From positions 310,001-374,000 of the forward strand of contig JAPTJF010000003.1 of assembly GCA_029339195.1 (NCBI GenBank): a stretch of DNA of 64,000 nt, written 5' to 3'. The stretch is from Micractinium sp. NFX-FRZ. Its lineage: Eukaryota; Chlorophyta; Trebouxiophyceae; Chlorellales; Chlorellaceae. The translations under genes were made by a program, and so were the position numbers. This document shows, one piece after another, positions 35,820 through 47,628 of this stretch (positions within the stretch are counted from its first letter, which is position 1; each line of letters opens with the position of its first letter). Below the pieces are notes generated by a model, which ran no database searches, was not told the DNA's origin, and was given only the letters and a program-made list of their open reading frames with translations.

Positions 35820-38395
35820 TCATTCGAAGGCTGCGGGGTTGCTCCTCCAAGCCGACGGCCCCGGGTGTGGCTGCTGCTGATGCATCAGCTCCATCTCCCG
35901 CTGAAGCATCAGCTCCTGCTTCTGCAGGCCAGCGGGACGGCGGGGGCGGGGCAGCAGGGTGAGGCAGTGCAGTGCAACAGTGCAGTGCAACAGTGCAGCG
36001 CAGGCACAGCAGCAGGGGATGGCAAGAGTTGGCAAATGTGCAGACGTCCCTGCCCTGGCCTGGCGGCAAAGCCCGCCCTAGCGCAAACAGGCACGCCTTT
36101 GTTACCCCGCCCCGCGTGCAAACTGGATGCAAGATGTATGGTGCCCCTCACCCGCAACTCTGCAGCCAGGGCAGCTGCCCCCTGGCCGCCCTTCATGTCC
36201 CCAGGCTGGACAGCGGCAATCGTGCCTTGTGCATTCACATGCACGCTGGCAGGGACCTTCGAGGTGCCTTTGCCGCCTGGGGGCTGCTGCTTTGGGCCCG
36301 CCTTCTGCTGGCCTGCAGCTTGGGAGCCTTTTTCAGGATCGGGGCGGTCCTTTCCAGCCTGTTTCTGCAGCTGCGCCTGCCCCTGCTTCTTGTGCGCCCT
36401 GCGGTGGAACCACAGTGCCGCTCCCGCTGCAGGCCAGGGCGGGGCGAGGCGAGGGGGCACAAGAGAAATGGCAGGCGAATGTTGATGCCTTGTGACTGCT
36501 TGCGGAGACAGGACGCACATGCAAGCAGGTGAGCTGTCCAAGCGGGCTCCCACATGGGGCCTCCACAAGAAGTGGACCCTGGGTGGAGTACAGCAGCGCA
36601 CAGCACAGCACGGCACAGCGCAGCATAGCGCAGGGCGGCACCGCACGGCGCGGCACACCCCGCCTCAGTAAGGACGACGACAGCAGCAACACGCAGCACA
36701 GCAAAGCAAAGCACAGCACAATACAGCGCTGCACAGGGCAGCGCTCCACAGCAGACCACAGCGCTGCACAGCACAACACAGCACAGCACACATAGCACAG
36801 CCTCACCGATGAGGACGACCGCGGCGCCACCGCCTCCCGCGATGACGGCAACCAGCCACGTGGGCACGCGCCGGGCTGCTGGAGGCGCCACAGGCAGGCC
36901 GCTGACCTGTACCTCGCTCGCCACCAAGCCGCTGAACGGGTCATCGGTGGGTACCACAGGCAGCACGCCCTGCGGCTGCTGGAGCAGCACGCTGGCGAGC
37001 TGCCAAGCCGCCTCCCTGTCCTGGGTGCTGTTTGCAAACACGGCAGCTAACAGGAGTGCCTCTGTCTCGTTGGGCCCGCCACGCACCAGGTGCCCGACAG
37101 CCATCTGCGGCCGCTGGGTGGCCTTTCCAGTCGCCATGGCTGCCGCTTGCACGGAGGCCGCAATCAGGGCCAGCCGTGGTGGCACACGCGGGTCGTCATA
37201 GAGCATGCCGTCGCTGTCGGAGCTGTTGCTGACGCTGCTGCCGTCGGCACGGCGCAGCATGAAGGTGAGGGTGGGGCCGGGGGGCAGCACGAAGGGCACG
37301 TTGTCGATCTGGATGTCTTTCACCGGCATCGCCCGCTCGTACAGCTGGAGCGGCCACACGCCTTGCGGCGCCACGGCCAGCAGGGTGGCCAGCTGCCGGG
37401 CAGCTGCCTCGTCCTGCGCAGTGGCGCCAAAGCGAAGCGACATCCAGGTTCGCTCCACCTCCTGGTTTAGTTTAGTGACAGGATTGTTGGTTGCGCCGTT
37501 GACTCGCGCCGCCCGCTTGATGTCAGTCTGTGACCCAATGCGTAAGCCGTTGGACAGCGTGAAGCCGGCGTCCACAAAGGTAAAGGTGAGGAGGGGCCCA
37601 ATGGTCTCCCCAGTGGGTGCCGGCGGGCTGCACAAGCAGGCAGAGGGGGAGGAGGCCGGGGTTGGTGTGATTGAATATGTGTGTGTCCGTGAGTGCATGT
37701 GTGTGTGTGAGACTGGGTGATTGGGTGGGTGTGGCTGGGCGGGGCGCGAATGCAAGTGTAAAGGGCGCGGCAGGCTGGCACAGGGCAGGGCACACGTGGC
37801 GCCTGGTGAGGGAACTGGGCATGGAAGGTGCCAGGTGACCCCCCGTGCGTGTTCCCCTGGCAAGGCATGTGAGACCTGACAGCGCATGCTGCCCGTGCAT
37901 GCCAGGCGGGCCGGAAGCGACTGCTCCTCTCACCGACCTTGGGGGAGGCCGAGGTGGGGCATACTCGGGAGGCGGGGGCGCCGTGACACACCAACTGTTC
38001 CGGAGTATTTTCCCGGGCGGGCACTCGCACATGGAGATGATTGCGTTGTAAACTGTGCCCACCGGGCACATGTCTGCTTCGCTCTGTCGCAGCGCACGGC
38101 CACGCAGCGCCCCCGACCTGCCGTTCCCCCACGCCTGCAACACATCGAAGCGCGCGGCACATTGGGTCAGGGGCAGGTATGCCTGGCAGTGGTCCAATAC
38201 TAATAAGCAGTCCAGCCCCTCACCCCTTGCCACCGCGCATACCTGCAGCTTGCTGCGCTGGCCCTGCTGCGCAGGCGCCGGCGCTGCAGCGCCGCCTCCG
38301 GTGGCAGCGGGCTGCCCCCTCGCCAAGGCCGCGGCCCCCAGGAGGGGAAGGAGCACACACGCCCACAACCGCATTCTTCGACTGGACGCAATCAT
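35820..38395 (-). CDS. Single-pass (type I) membrane protein with Cys-rich ectodomain start
   Basis: Exons: 37934-38395 (possibly interrupted by an in-frame intron 38135-38242), 36807-37627, 36152-36426, 35820-35921. An N-terminal signal peptide (MRLWACVLLPLLGAAALARG) is followed by a short Cys segment (MCPVGTVYNAIISMCECPPG). A ~270-residue extracellular part contains two similar segments (each with ...LASVLLQQPQGVLPV / LATLLAVAPQGVWPL), suggesting an internal repeat. A membrane helix follows (WLVAVIAGGGGAAVVLI...AGAALW), then a basic Lys/Gln-rich cytoplasmic tail of ~120 residues. Junctions 3-4 and 4-5 are phase-consistent. The junction between 37934 and 37627 is not: the strong GTGAGA donor gives the wrong frame, and the frame is restored only by a weaker GTCGGT donor four bases upstream. 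Family unrecognised; a surface receptor or adhesion role is inferred. Confidence 0.6.
36586..36800 (-). repeat. (TGTGC)n-like pentamer repeat at intron 5' end
   Basis: In the sense (minus) strand of the membrane protein gene, degenerate TGTGC/TGCTG pentamers fill about 200 bases starting just after the donor at 36806. Confidence 0.75.
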
Positions 38396-39592
38396 GGCTC
38401 TAGCCTCCAAGGGAAGTGGCACACGGGCGGCACGCCCGAGGGCGCGCCAGAGAAGTAGGCGGGCAACCTTTGTGCTACGAGCCCGCGCGCTTTACTGCCT
38501 CAATTGGCCCCAGAGAGGCTGAATTGGGCGGCGCAAGGCGCTTCCGCGCACTCTTCCCTACCCAGCCGGCGAGGCAGCCTACGTGGCGAGTTCCGGTCGC
38601 GCGCATCTGACCGCTCCGAAGCTTGGCAGTCCTGCATGATTCGGGCATTAGGGCCGCAAATAAGTGTGTCGTAGGCTTACAGGGGCTATTACAAAGGGCC
38701 AATCGCGGCAAAGTGGCGGCGGCTGGCGGCATCGGTGACTGCACAGCGGCAGACCACCCTCAGCGCAAGCACGTCAGGCACCAAGCCACCTCAGTGGATC
38801 CCTGCAGAAACTCAGTGGGTAAGGTGGTATCAATGGACTGCTCCGGCTTCCGTCTCTGCATGTTAGGCCACCAAATAAGCACTGCGCGCCTCTGGTGCCT
38901 CGGGGCGGAAGCAGGCGCCGCTGCGCACCCGCCCATCATCGCATGATGCTCCCAGTGGGGCGCTGCCGGTTGCCCTCAAGCCCTGCCCTTGGCAGGCATC
39001 CTGCTGAGGCGATATTTCAATAGATCTCACCCGCGCCAAGCGCTCCAATGCTGTGCCTGCTGCAGGAGTGTGCCCTGCCTCCGGCTGGCATCGGTGGTGC
39101 CCGCCCGTCTTCCCTTGACACTCCAGCCAGGCGCTCATGCTGCAGCCAGCTGCTGGTCAGTTTCCGCCAGATCCAGCGTGACACATTCGGTCGGAGATCA
39201 GCTTAGTGTATTAAGGATTCATACAAATCATGTGAGCGCTTTATGTGCCCCCCTGGGGCCTGCAGTTCAAGAAACAGTCGGTGGCTGGGCAAACATAAAG
39301 GGCGGGAACAGGGCGTGTGGCGGCGGGCACAGAGCATGCAAGTCTTCAGTGATGACCTGTGCATACGAATTAACTACGAAGAAAGGATTTCTGTAGACAA
39401 ATTGCTGGATAAGAGGCACGTCGCTGCCCTGCATCCCATGAGGTGTTGCTGATGCCACCCAAGCGAGTTCAGCGCACACGTCTCAACCAGGAAGTAAAAG
39501 GCACTGCCCAGGCTTCAGCTGAGGCTGCGCTCCTTGCGACAGCTCCCACACTTCACGCGTATGCAGGAAGCAGTGCACCGGCTGGCACGTCC
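38396..39592. other. Intergenic: membrane protein promoter and 3' UTR of LRR kinase 1
   Basis: From about 38930 to 39590 the sequence is homologous to 48300-49085, the equivalent region of the second kinase. Two minus-strand TGTAA motifs lie at 38677-38681 and 38689-38693. No exon is supported. Confidence 0.5.
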
Positions 39593-42500
39593 TCATGCGT
39601 CGGTTGCAGGCAGTTCCCTGCACAAGGCAGGACAAGAACACAGCAGCTTCAGCAAGTGTACGCGTTGGCCTGGCAGCCGCCCGCTGTGCTGCCCTTCCCT
39701 TCCCTTGCCTCCTTGCACACACGCAACACATGTGCATGCACACTAGCACGGTGTACACATGTGCACCACACAGTAGTCCCGCCTCCTGACCTGAGCGCCG
39801 CAACCGCCTCTGCGAACGTCGGCCGCTCGCCCGGCTGCTGCGCCCAGCAGCGCCGCATGAGGTGCAGGTAGGCGGGCATGCCGGGGAAGGTGCCGCCGGG
39901 CAGGGCGGAGGGGTCGTCTGGGACGGGCGGCCGCCCTCCACTAGAGACCTCCTTGAAGATCTGCGGGAGAGAGGGTGAGGTCAGGAATAGGAGAGGGAAG
40001 CAGAGGGAGGGAAGGGTAAGAACGGAGAGGGGGAGGGGAGGGGAGGGCAAGAGAGGGAGGGGGAGGGGAGGAAAGGGCAAGAGAGGAGAGGGGGAGGGGA
40101 GGGAATGGCAAGAGAGGGTGGGTAGGGGAAAGAGGCAGAGGGTGGGAGGGTGGGGCGGCGCTGGCGCAGCAACAGGCGCTGCTGGCGGGCGCCAGCACTG
40201 ACAGACTTTATCATAACCATGCTGGCGCAGCACGCAAAGGGGCTCACCTGGAAAGGGTTCATGCCGCCGGTGGCCCAGGGCAGCTGCCAGGTCAGCAGCT
40301 GCACAGAGGGAAGCGGAGGGAAGCGTTGTGAGGCAGGGCTGGGAGACACGTGCTGTGCATGCTGCGCCCCTACAACGCGTGGCACGTATCACGAGCTGCC
40401 CGTATCTGAAGCTGTGAAGCTGGCCGCCCTCCCTACTTGCCTCCCACAGCACAATGCCGAACGAAAAGACGTCCTGCAACCGGCCGGGAACCAGGGGTAA
40501 AGGGGGAGGGGAATGAAAGGCAGGTGGGATGGCCTGCAGCAGGCGGCTGGCTTTGGTCGTTGCTGGCGGTCAACCCATGCGCCTGTACAGCAGGCAGTAC
40601 GGGGTGCACCCCAGAGTTGTAAAACGCTGCTCCGTGTCGTGCGCGCAATGCTGAAACTTGCGAGGTGGTGGGCGGGGAGCGGCAGAACGCAACCAGCGCG
40701 CGGCGCCGTGCTGGATCCCATGGCCGGGATCCCCCCTTCCCCTCCCTGCCCCGCCGCCCAGGCACCCACCGCGGCAAACGTGGCGCGCTCGCCATGCAGC
40801 ACCTCTGGCGCAAGCCACCTGCGCACAGGGCAAGCGGGAGGGCAGGCTACCTGGTGGGGGTGCAGCTTCTCGTGAAGGCACTACCTGCAGGCTCCAGCCT
40901 CCAGTTCTGGCAACTCAGGCCCACGAGCCGTGCCCACAGCCTGCCCACCCACCTTGGGTTTGTTGCCACGGCGCTGCTGGCCATCTGCTGCTGGGTCTCC
41001 TCCATCACCTGACCATAGGCAGGGGGGGGCAGAGGGAGTGGGGCGGGATGGATGTCAGCAGCGGCAGCAAGTAACAACACAGTGGGGTGGACGCGCAGGA
41101 TGTGAGCAGCCAGAAGAAGGGGTGGCAGAAGAAAGGAGGAGCGCCGGCGGAGGGCGTGGCACGTAAAACGGGTGTAGCAGTAGTGCCCAGTCTCCTGCCT
41201 ACTCACCTTTGCCAGGTTGAAGTCGCACACTTTGCAGTGCCAGTCCTGGTCGATCTGCAGAGGCAAACGGACAGGGGAGGGGAGGGAGGAGGGTCAAGGG
41301 GGCAAGCTGGCACACCACGACATGCTACGAGCGCCTCAATATGCTCCTGTCGCGTGCTGCTGCTGCTCTTGACAAACCCTCGTCTATTGGCACTTCAGAA
41401 TGGCGCTTTACGGGATGCCACTCACCAGCAGGTTTGGGCTTTTTAGATCTCTGTGCAGCACGGGCGGGGTCCGGGAGTGGAGGTACAGCATGCCAGAAGC
41501 CGCCTCGATTGCCTGCAGGGGCCAGGCGCGCACGTGTGGTAACTCTGTTTTTGGAGATCAAGCACACTCACCGCCCTTGCTTGCAATCAAGCAGCGAGCC
41601 ACTCGAGAGGTGAGTACTGATGCTGAAAAACTGCAGCTTTGTTCTGGTTCCACCAAGGCACACACTGCACCCAACCCGGCCCTCTCGGCAGCCCCATGTT
41701 TGGGCCCCTGCTCCGCGTCTGCATCTCCCCCAGAGATATGAATATACTGTCCGAGCTCCCCTCCGCAGCTTGCAAGCCCACCATGTTGAGTCGTCGGCTC
41801 CAGCTCAGCTCCGCTGCTGCCGCCGGGTCTGCCCGCCCCGCCCGCAGCACGTCGGCCAGCGAGCCGCGGGAGCACCACTCGGTGACGACGCAGGGGGGGG
41901 AGGTGCACACGCCCTGCGGGCAGGCAGCGGGCACGGGTGGCATGGTGTGTGAGCAAGCGGGCGGGCGGCGCGCGTGGGCGGCAGAGGGGTGTGCACTAGG
42001 GTGGGGTGGGCGGGCAGGGCGGGCGGGCAGCAGCACAGGGGGTTGTAGCGGGGCAAGGCAGGTGTGGAGATGGGGTGGACGGGTGACAAGAGGGCAAGCG
42101 TAATCAAGCCAGCCAGGGAGGCCACCCACCTGCCACCCACCACCCAGGCGGAGGCGGTACCCCAGGAAGGACACCCACCCACACCACGAAACAGCAGGAA
42201 GATCTTGCAGCAACAAGGTCACCCGCACCAACCACCACCCCAGCGGGAAGCTGACCCGCCCCGCCCACCAGGAAATTGACGCAGCAGGGGTGCCTGAGGG
42301 AGGCCATGGTGGAGGCCTCCTGCACACACACACACGCGCGCGCCAGACAGGAGAGAGGCAGACAGTTGAGCAAGAGGCAGAGGCACCTGGCAAGCATGGC
42401 CCCGTGGCTGTTGTACGGGGAAACATGGACAATCTTCCGACAGCACGCGCCCATTACAAGTAGCGCCCTGTGCACCCACAAGTCGACGTGTCCCCCTGTG

Positions 42501-45500
42501 TTGTGCCCTTGGGGCACACATGTTGCATGCTGCATGCCAACGTGAGGCCAATCGCATGGCAGGCCCGTGCATGCCAGGTGCCCCCCAAAGCGGTTGCCCT
42601 CCGCTCTCGTACCCCCCAACAACAACACTCCTCCTCCTCCTCTTTAGCTCTCACCGCTAGCAGGCCGGCCAGCAGCGGGTTGGAGATCGTCATCGCCAGG
42701 TCAGCAGCCGCCTGCGCATCCAGCCCCCCTCCCAAATTGGTCAACACCTTCACGGCCACCGGCACCTGCTGCCACTTGGCCAGAAACACCTGCTTGCTTG
42801 GCGAAAGGGGGAGGCGAGAGTTCCAGAAGTGAAGAAGGTTTCAGAGAAGGGCAGGCAATGCACCGCGGCACTGCGGCGAGCAATTCCATGGATGGCAAGT
42901 TGCAGATGCAGATGGAAGATGGGCGGGCACCCTGCCTGCAGCCCCCGCCCAGGCGGCGCATCCTACACACTGAACCCCGCTCATTTCACCCTGCCTGCTG
43001 AGCCCCACGTACTATACCCACCCTGGCCGCCCGGCCCCCCCACTCAAACCACCCTGCCCACTGACCGCCCCACTCGGCTCACCCTGCCCGCAGACCCCTC
43101 TCCAATGATTCGGATGAGCTCCACCTCAGAGAAGTTGATGCCCCAGGGCTTCACATCCACCCTGCCGCTGGGCGCGGGCTGGGCACTCTGCAGGGAGGCG
43201 GCGGATCCGGAGGAGGCGGCGGGCACCCCAGCTGCACTGCCGCCAGAGGCTTGATATGCCGCCCAGGCGGAGTCGTTCACAGAGCCATTGGTGGCGGCGG
43301 TCACATGGGTCTTCTGATACGACTGGAGCGCGCCCAACGTCCAAGGGTCGCCAGACGTTGGCACCAGCAGCGAGTCCACAGGCGACGACCTGTTCGGCTC
43401 GGCGCCAGCTGCGCCATTGCCGCCAGGTGGCACCTCTGGGTCGGCTGGCTGGGCCTCCGAGCGCCGCCGCCGGCGACGGCACCACCACAAGCCAGCCAAG
43501 ATGGCAGCGACTGCAAGGGTGGGTGGTCAAGCGGAGGGTGGGAAGGGAGGTATGAGCAGGGGAAGGAGGGAGCGGGCATGCCCTGGAATGCCTGCAAGTG
43601 CAGGCAGGCAAGCACTGAGGCAGGCGGGCAGGCGGGCAGGCAGGTGAGCCAATTGCCTTGCTTGCAAGCAGGCCACCATCCAGCAGGGCAGCAGCCAGAC
43701 AGTCCATCAGACCCAGGCAAGGGAGCATGATGATGGATAGAAAGACAGTACTGTGACCAACATGTGGCCATTCCTTGGCTTGTGAGCTGCATCTGGCGGT
43801 TTTGTGGCATCTGATGTTGTGGCTCACCTGCGCACACGGCTCCGACTGCTGCCCCCACAATCGCTCCGGTGCTAGAGGAGCCTCCTGCTGACGTGGCATC
43901 GCCACCCCCGCCGGGCACCACCGGCGGCGGAGGAGGGGGCGCTGGCGAGGGAGGGGGAGGGGCTGTTGGGCCACAAGGGGGCAGCGGGTCTAGCGGCTGC
44001 CCATTATCGTCGATATACTTTGTCACCAAAGAGCTCGGCACGGCCCCGCACAGGCCGGGGTTGCCCGGAGTCAAGATGATCTCTCCCTTGGGTGCTGCCT
44101 CTAGGGAGGGCCAGGCCGGCAGAGAGCCTGCGGGCGTGCGACAAAGAGCGACCAGGCACATGGAGGAGGCGCTTGGGGGCAGGCAACAAAGGGTTTAAAA
44201 CTTACGGTTGTTTAAACCTGACCCTACCCGGGTGCAGCAAGAGGGACATGGTGCAGCCCAGCTGACCAGGACGCAGCCAACCCGGTCGGTTGGGCGCTGC
44301 AGATCCGCCGCCCCGCTGCACGCCGTGCAAATGCGGCAGCGCTGCACCGCACTGCCCTGCCCTGCCCTGTACTGCACTGCATTGTACTCTACTGCACTAA
44401 CGTGTCCTGCCCTGCACTGCACTGCACAACCCATGCCCAGCGCCCACCTGTCAGGTTGTTGGAGTGAAGGGACATTCCCGTCAGGGTGGGCGGCAGGACG
44501 AGTTCAGGGCTGATGGTGCCGGACAGGGCGCAGCCCCAAATGTTGAACTGTTCGAGGCTCTTGCCCAGCTTCCAACCGCTGCCCGGGAAGGCGCCTGCAG
44601 ATGCAAGCGCAGTGCATGGCAGAGGGTGGGCTGGTGAGGGCAATGCACACCAAGAAGGCGATCCATTCAGGCGAGTGGCCATGCCATGTGAGCAACCCCG
44701 GGGGAGTGCAAGGTGCGCCAGCACAGTCAGCGCGTGCTGAGGTGGCGGGCACAGCATGTTCAGAAGCGCCCCTTGCTGACGCGGGCCGTTGAGCTGACCT
44801 TTCATGTCAGCGTTTTGGTCCATATACACATTCTTCAAGGTGTCTGGAAAGGTCAATTCCGTGGGGATCTGGCTGAGGTTGTTGCGCGCCATGGACAAGA
44901 AAGTCAGGCTCGAGGGGAGAGCCCAGTTTTCGGGGATGGGCCCGGTGAGTCCCATGCCCCAGCTGCGTGCAAATGTGGGCAGGGTGGCAGCTGTAAGTTG
45001 CGGGTGTGGCAGGCTGGACGAGGGTGGAGAGGTAGGGGGCGGGGTGGCGGGGACTGCGGAGCTTCAAACACCCGACTGCTTGCAGCACCAGAAAAATCTG
45101 CACTGCGACTGGCTGGAGTGGAGGGCAGGTGCAGCATGCCTGTGGGGCTGCACGGCAAGCTCACATGTCTAGAGTGGTGATGGGAGAGGGAAGGACCCAG
45201 GTGGGCGGGATCGTGCCGCGGATTGGGTTGTCGTGCAGCCGCAGCTCCGTCAGCGACTGCGGACAGGGGGCGTACGACACAGAGGCAAGGTTGCCACCCC
45301 AGTGCGATGCCGTTGCCTCCATGCCCTGAAAGTTGACCAGAACGATGGCTGCAAGCGCGAGTAGGTCACTGAGAGCGTGGGAGGCGACCCAACTGGGCGT
45401 TGAGAAGAAGCATCCAGCACAGGTAGTGGCTGGCTAGGCTTGTCAAGGCACAGGCACCGCAATGGTGCAGTGCAGCGCCTTTGCATGCATGACAGGCACA

Positions 45501-47628
45501 TCGCAGTTTGTGCATCGTCACCTGCGGCAGCCAGCTGCCGGCTGGGATGCCCCCCGTCAGCTGGTTTGAGCTGCAGTGACAGGAAGGAGGCAGGGAGGCA
45601 TCAGGAGACAGGGAGCAATGGAGCTTAGGCAGCTGTGGCCCAGCGAGGGTCGGCCGCCACGTCCCAAGGGCAGGTGCAAGCAGAGGGAGGTGGGGCCTAC
45701 CCGATGCTCAACGCTCGCAGGTTGCTCGGCAGGCGGGTGGGTATGGTGCCAACAATGGCATTGCGTCCCTGCAGGGGGGGTCCGCGGGGCCGCGTGTCAT
45801 GCGAGACCCCACCTTCCAGGGAACACAGCAATGCACATGCGGAGCAGCACGCTTCCCAAACTCCCAGCCGGCACACATTGCATCCCAGGCTGCACAAGAC
45901 GCAAGGCACGCGCCCTCAATTCTAATGCCACGCCCAATCCAAGTGGCGGTCGGCCTGCCGCCACCGGCGACCGCCGCTCGTGCTACCGCCTCACCATGCG
46001 AAGTTCCTGGAGGCTGTCGGGCAGCTGCCACCCGCCATTGGGCGGCACCCTGCCCTCCAGTCCTTTGCTTTCGACTTCGCTGCAAGCATGGGAGGGGGAC
46101 AGTGGCAGGGGCTGGGTGGCAGGGTCCAGCCGGGAGCTCAAGCTGCCAACCGGCAGGTCTTCTGGCTTGCAGCCTTGGAAAGCATGCAACTGCCATGGCC
46201 TCCAGTGCCCCAACAATGACGGCTGCTTCCTGCCGCCTCCTGCACAGAACGAGCAGTCCAAACCAACACATTCTGCACGCCCGCCTCACATCTTGGTAAC
46301 CTGAGTGCGGTCCGGACTGCACTCGATGCCCTCCCATGCGCCGCTGCATGGCTGGCTGTTTGTGTTCCAGGTGGGCAGCTGGGCGTCACCGTTGGTGAAG
46401 GTGGCCTTGAAGGCTAGCAGCATGAGCATGTCGCAGCTGGGCAGCGCGCTCAGCGGGCTGATTTGCGCCCAACTCGGGCCCCAACCGACCCACTGTGGAG
46501 CAGCTGGCACCTGCAGGCAAGAAGGCGGTGCAGGCTTAGGCACATGCACGGCAGTGGTGCTGTTGTCGCAGCGCTGTCGCCATGGCGCGATGCTGCTGGG
46601 CGGAGAGCACCATGCAGCGGCACAGACGCGCATACCTGGCCACACAGCCCCTCATTCCCAGGCTTGACGGTGGCGTTCAGCCCTGGCACCGCGGGCCAGG
46701 CGGGCAGCGTTCCTGCACACACCAGTGGGAGCGCAGCAGCGGCGAGGTCAATGGATTGATTGCATTTGCCACCGCGTGCATTGAAGCTGTCCAGGGCAGG
46801 CATTGGAGCCTTGTGGGCCGGCGAGCGGCGGCTTGCATGCACCGGCGGCTTGGGCAGCCTGCATGCAGTCGGGCTGGCATGGGCCTCGCCTGGCTTGCCT
46901 GTGAGGTTGTTGTCATGCAGAAGCAGGCGGTACAGGGAAGCGGGAAGCTGCCAGTCTGGCGGGATGGTGCCTGTGAGCTGGTTTTGATACAGGTCCAGCT
47001 CCCCCAGCTTGGGCGGCAGCGGCATGGGCGGCAGGGTCCCGCGCAGCTCGTTCATGCCCAGATCCAACACCTCTAGGGAGGCAGGCAGGTCCCAGCCTGA
47101 CGTGGGAATTGTGCCCCTCAGCGGCTCTGTGTGTGGCGGGGACTGGATGATGCTGCAGGGGCGGCGGAAGGGGGAGGCGTGGGTACATGGGTGCGCGACA
47201 CGCAGCAGGGCAGACCAGGCTGGCATGAGCAGGGCAAGGGCAGGCAAGGCGGGCAGCAGGGCATGGCAGTGGCGGCAGTGCGGTGGGGCAGGGCGGCTTC
47301 TGGGTAAGGCAGCGCGGGCCCAGGCGCTGCCAAGGCAGGTGGGAGCGCATACTGGACCGACGGCTTACATGCGGGTGACGAGGCCATCCACACATGTCAC
47401 GCCCTGTGTCCAGTCATCTGGAGGCTCATCCTGCCAGGTGCACGGGTCCGTGGAGCCATTGAAATAGGGCAGCACGGCGTCGCCGTTCTCGAAAGACGCT
47501 TTGAAGACAAGCAGCTGCCTCCTGATGGCGGCAGCGTCGGTGGGGCTGGGCGCGCCCGGCGGCGGCGGCGCCGCAATCGCTGCCAGCACCAGCAGCAGCG
47601 CCGCCAGCAGGCGCGCGCAGGCCCTCAT
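39593..47628 (-). CDS. LRR receptor-like kinase 1 (two LRR ectodomain modules, TM, TKL-type kinase)
   Basis: A 23-exon, fully phased model gives 993 aa. Residues 1-20 are a signal peptide. Two ectodomain modules each begin with an LRRNT_2-like unit (FKASFENGDAVLPYF...DPCTW...GVTC; FKATFTNGDAQLPTW...C...WEGIEC). Each continues with LRRs (LEVLDLGMNELRGTLPP; LTGPIPENWALPSSLTFL) and ends in NNLTG-xLPAWP...PGN.GLCG. A Pro-rich stalk follows. The TM at ~560-583 (GAIVGAAVGAVCAVAAILAG) precedes a basic stop-transfer. Kinase ~705-990: P-loop GEGSAGRV, VAVK Lys ~729, HRDLKSPN ~841, DFN in place of DFG ~861, APE ~888, and a final 8-codon exon (39593-39617). Two introns have GC donors (46898, 40440). The DFN change may alter Mg2+ binding, though other TKL kinases tolerate it. 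It is a tandem paralogue of the gene at 49086. Ligand unknown. Confidence 0.88.
44335..44430 (-). repeat. Degenerate GTGCA/GGGCA pentamer repeat near intron 5' end
   Basis: In the sense strand of LRR kinase 1, repeats of GTGCA and GGGCA begin about 25 bases after the donor at 44447. The homologous intron of kinase 2 has an ACTGC/GTACT repeat at about 53865-53930. Confidence 0.7.

Noticed and set aside
36235..37887. 550-codon single open frame on the minus strand as one exon
   Set aside because: It contains the real membrane-protein exon (36807-37627) but runs through introns. A TGTGC repeat is translated as VLCCAVLC-type sequence in its lower half.
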